From the NCBI RefSeq assembly GCF_014863605.1, contig NZ_CP062252.1, positions 3,791,001 to 3,855,000 of the forward strand: DNA of 64,000 nt, in the 5' to 3' direction. The stretch comes from Pseudomonas allokribbensis. Its GTDB lineage: Bacteria > Pseudomonadota > Gammaproteobacteria > Pseudomonadales > Pseudomonadaceae. The position numbers and the translations under genes are program-made. Below, in pieces: positions 62,286 through 64,000 of this stretch; within the stretch, counting starts at the first letter, position 1, and the number at the start of each line of letters is the position of its first letter. The notes beneath the pieces were generated by a model, which ran no database searches, was not told where the DNA came from, and saw only the letters and a program-made list of their open reading frames with translations.

Positions 62286-63284
62286 TCAAGGATCAACCTG
62301 CGCCATCAGCTCAGGCACCGATTCCTGCCGTTTCGCATAACGCTGCGCCAGCACCGCGCAGACCATCAATTGAATCTGATGGAACAGCATCAATGGCAGG
62401 ATCAACACGCCAATCGTGCTGCCGGCAAACAGCACCTGCGCCATCGGCACTCCAGTGGCCAGGCTCTTTTTCGAGCCGCAGAACAAAATGGTGATGCGAT
62501 CTTCCTGGCTGAAGCCGAATGCCTTGCCCAACACCGTCGACGCCAGCAGTACCAGCCCCAGCAGAATGCAGCAGGCCACCACGAGACCGAGCAGGTCTAC
62601 CACCGGAATCTGATGCCAGATGCCTTCGTTCACCGCCTCGCTGAACGCGCCGTAGACCACCAGCAGAATCGAACCCTGATCGACAAATTTCAGCCAGTTC
62701 TTGTTGCGACCGACCCAGGCGCCGATCCAGCGGCGGGCGATCTGACCGGCGATGAACGGCAGCAGCAGTTGCACACTGATTTTCAGGATCGCGTCGACGG
62801 TTGAACCGCCGTCACCATGCACATTCAGCAACAGCGTCACCAGCAACGGCGTAAGAAAGATCCCGAACAGGCTGGACGCCGCCGCACTGCAGATCGCCGC
62901 CGGAATATTCCCCCGGGCCAGCGACGTGAAGGCAATCGCCGACTGCACCGTGGCCGGCAGCGCACAGAGGTAGAGCATGCCCATGTACAGGTTGTCGCCC
63001 ACCAGCGGCGACAGCATCGGTTTGAGCGCCAGACCCAACAGCGGGAACAAGACAAAGGTCAGACCGAATACCAGCAAATGCAGGCGCCAGTGGCCGGCGC
63101 CGGCGATGATCGATTCGCGCGAAAGCTTGGCGCCGTGCAGGAAAAACAGCAGCGCAATCGCGATATTGGTCAGCCAGCCGAAGCCGACCGCGACCTGACC
63201 ACTGGCGGGCAGGAAGCTGGCGAGCAGCACCACGCCGATCAGGGTCAGGGTGAAGTTGTCGGGCAAGAATCTTGGGCGCGTCAT
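62286..63284 (-). CDS. bile acid:sodium symporter family transporter
   Basis: A 332-residue membrane protein with about ten helices, of the BASS/SBF family (PF13593-like branch). Markers are FLHGAKLSRESIIAGAGHWR, YLCALPATVQSAIAFTSLAR and CGSKKSLATGVPMAQVLF. Bacterial members import organic anions with sodium; the substrate is unknown. The gene is divergent from the AraC regulator across 84 bases, and the regulator may control it. Confidence 0.88.
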   Translation of the reverse strand: MTRPRFLPDNFTLTLIGVVLLASFLPASGQVAVGFGWLTNIAIALLFFLHGAKLSRESIIAGAGHWRLHLLVFGLTFVLFPLLGLALKPMLSPLVGDNLYMGMLYLCALPATVQSAIAFTSLARGNIPAAICSAAASSLFGIFLTPLLVTLLLNVHGDGGSTVDAILKISVQLLLPFIAGQIARRWIGAWVGRNKNWLKFVDQGSILLVVYGAFSEAVNEGIWHQIPVVDLLGLVVACCILLGLVLLASTVLGKAFGFSQEDRITILFCGSKKSLATGVPMAQVLFAGSTIGVLILPLMLFHQIQLMVCAVLAQRYAKRQESVPELMAQVDP

Positions 63285-63368
63285 GGTTTGCTCATCCGGG
63301 GGTTGCCAGTACGTGGAAGCGACTCTAACGTGACTGGAAATTACCGACTAACGCCGAAGAGCCTCAAG

Positions 63369-64000
63369 ATGCCGCCAAAAGGACACGACAAGAGCGTCAG
63401 ACGCAGCATCCCCGGGCTGCCCAGCCTTCCGCGTCCGTTGTACGGACGCACCGAATCGCTGCCCAATCGTGCCCTGACCCGCCGCCACAGTCATCCGTGG
63501 GTGCAGTTGTCTTACGCGATTCAGGGTGTACTTGAAGTGCAGACTGCCGCCGGTCGTTTCGTTGCGCCGCCGGAGCGGGCCGTGTGGATTCCGGCGGGTG
63601 TGCCGCATCGGGTATTCAGTTCGCCGCACACGGAAATGCGCAGTCTGTACATCGATTGCAGTGTGGCGAGCTGGGCGCTGGAGCGTTGTCATGTGCTCGG
63701 CGTCAGTGATCTCTTGCGTGAGCTGATTCGGGCCTTCAGTCAGATTCCTGTCGAGTATGACCAGAGCGGCCCTCACGGACGTTTGGCGCAGGTGATCCTC
63801 GATCAACTGGCCGAAGCCCCGCAAATCGACCTGATGCTGCCACTGCCCCAGGACCTTCGTTTGCGGCAGATCTATCAAAGTCTCGAGCAACATCCGGAAC
63901 AGCAGACCACACTCAGCCACTGGAGCGAAAAGTTCGGCGTGACCGAGAAAACCCTCAGCCGGCTGTTCCTGCGCGATACCGGCCTGACCTTCCGCGCATG
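63369..64000 (+). CDS. AraC-family regulator, cut by the window edge
   Basis: The first 210 residues of an AraC-family transcription regulator. The N-terminal cupin-like sensing domain is recognisable by RRHSHPWVQLSYAIQGVLEV and RAVWIPAGVPHRVF. The start of the DNA-binding domain is visible near the end (TLSHWSEKFGVTEKTLSRLF). The frame is open to the last base, so the gene continues. It lies divergent to the SBF transporter and probably regulates it. Confidence 0.88.
   Translation, partial: MPPKGHDKSVRRSIPGLPSLPRPLYGRTESLPNRALTRRHSHPWVQLSYAIQGVLEVQTAAGRFVAPPERAVWIPAGVPHRVFSSPHTEMRSLYIDCSVASWALERCHVLGVSDLLRELIRAFSQIPVEYDQSGPHGRLAQVILDQLAEAPQIDLMLPLPQDLRLRQIYQSLEQHPEQQTTLSHWSEKFGVTEKTLSRLFLRDTGLTFRA

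Overview
The window reads as a chromosome segment of a fluorescens-group Pseudomonas. The codon use is GC-rich with ATGA start/stop overlaps. The backbone genes are typical of the genus: the vre/hxc junction, the 180-kDa glutamate dehydrogenase next to a MoxR/VWA operon, sbcCD, and the cystathionine synthase/lyase pair. REP-like hairpins of the types common in P. fluorescens are scattered between genes. Names are assigned by recognising protein families and gene order; no database search was run.

Layout. 0.4-4.2 kb: a partial Hxc type II secretion locus (hxcP, hxcU, hxcW) facing the cell-surface-signalling triplet vreA-vreI-vreR, the same junction as PA0674-PA0679 of P. aeruginosa. 4.4-8.9 kb: small single genes, including an AhpD-like peroxidase divergent from a MocR regulator, a quinol-monooxygenase-like protein, a periplasmic cupin and a lipoprotein. 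9-21.8 kb: gdhB, a small conserved gene and a six-gene MoxR-DUF58-DUF4381-VWA-VWA/TPR-BatD operon. 21.9-25.1 kb: an accessory island of six small minus-strand genes that look like orphan immunity proteins of contact-dependent or polymorphic toxins. The island is punctuated by a palindromic repeat and holds an internally deleted immunity-gene remnant. 25.2-30.7 kb: sbcD-sbcC-GST operon. 30.7-33.2 kb: small secreted or membrane proteins and a lactonase.

33.4-40.1 kb: an oxidative sugar-acid pathway (IlvD/Edd dehydratase, AraD1-type dehydratase, 2-oxoglutarate-semialdehyde dehydrogenase, MFS carrier) with an FCD-GntR regulator and two matching operator sequences in the divergent promoter. 40.2-43.6 kb: an RND/MMPL exporter with a YCF48-like partner. 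43.9-54.8 kb: a catabolic regulon comprising an amino-acid-synthesis-family protein, alpha/beta hydrolase, aldehyde dehydrogenase, flavin reductase, CMD-family protein, FCD-GntR regulator, Nudix hydrolase, DUF1330 protein, RibB-like protein and a PotABCD-type ABC importer. Near-identical palindromes centred on TGGTATACCA precede its transcription units. The enzymes suggest uptake and flavin-assisted breakdown of a small cationic or polyamine-like compound, but the oxygenase expected beside a flavin reductase is absent.

54.8-64 kb: a methionine aminopeptidase/ParD-like operon with a palindromic promoter, a short Ppx/GppA protein, the reverse-transsulfuration pair, an exported protein made of fourteen 13-residue repeats, an unrecognised lower-GC gene, a bile-acid:sodium-symporter-family carrier and the start of an AraC regulator cut by the window edge.

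The strongest candidates for something undescribed are the TGGTATACCA regulon (43.9-54.8 kb), the palindrome-punctuated immunity-gene array (21.9-25.1 kb) and the 39-bp tandem-repeat exported protein (60.5-61.2 kb).
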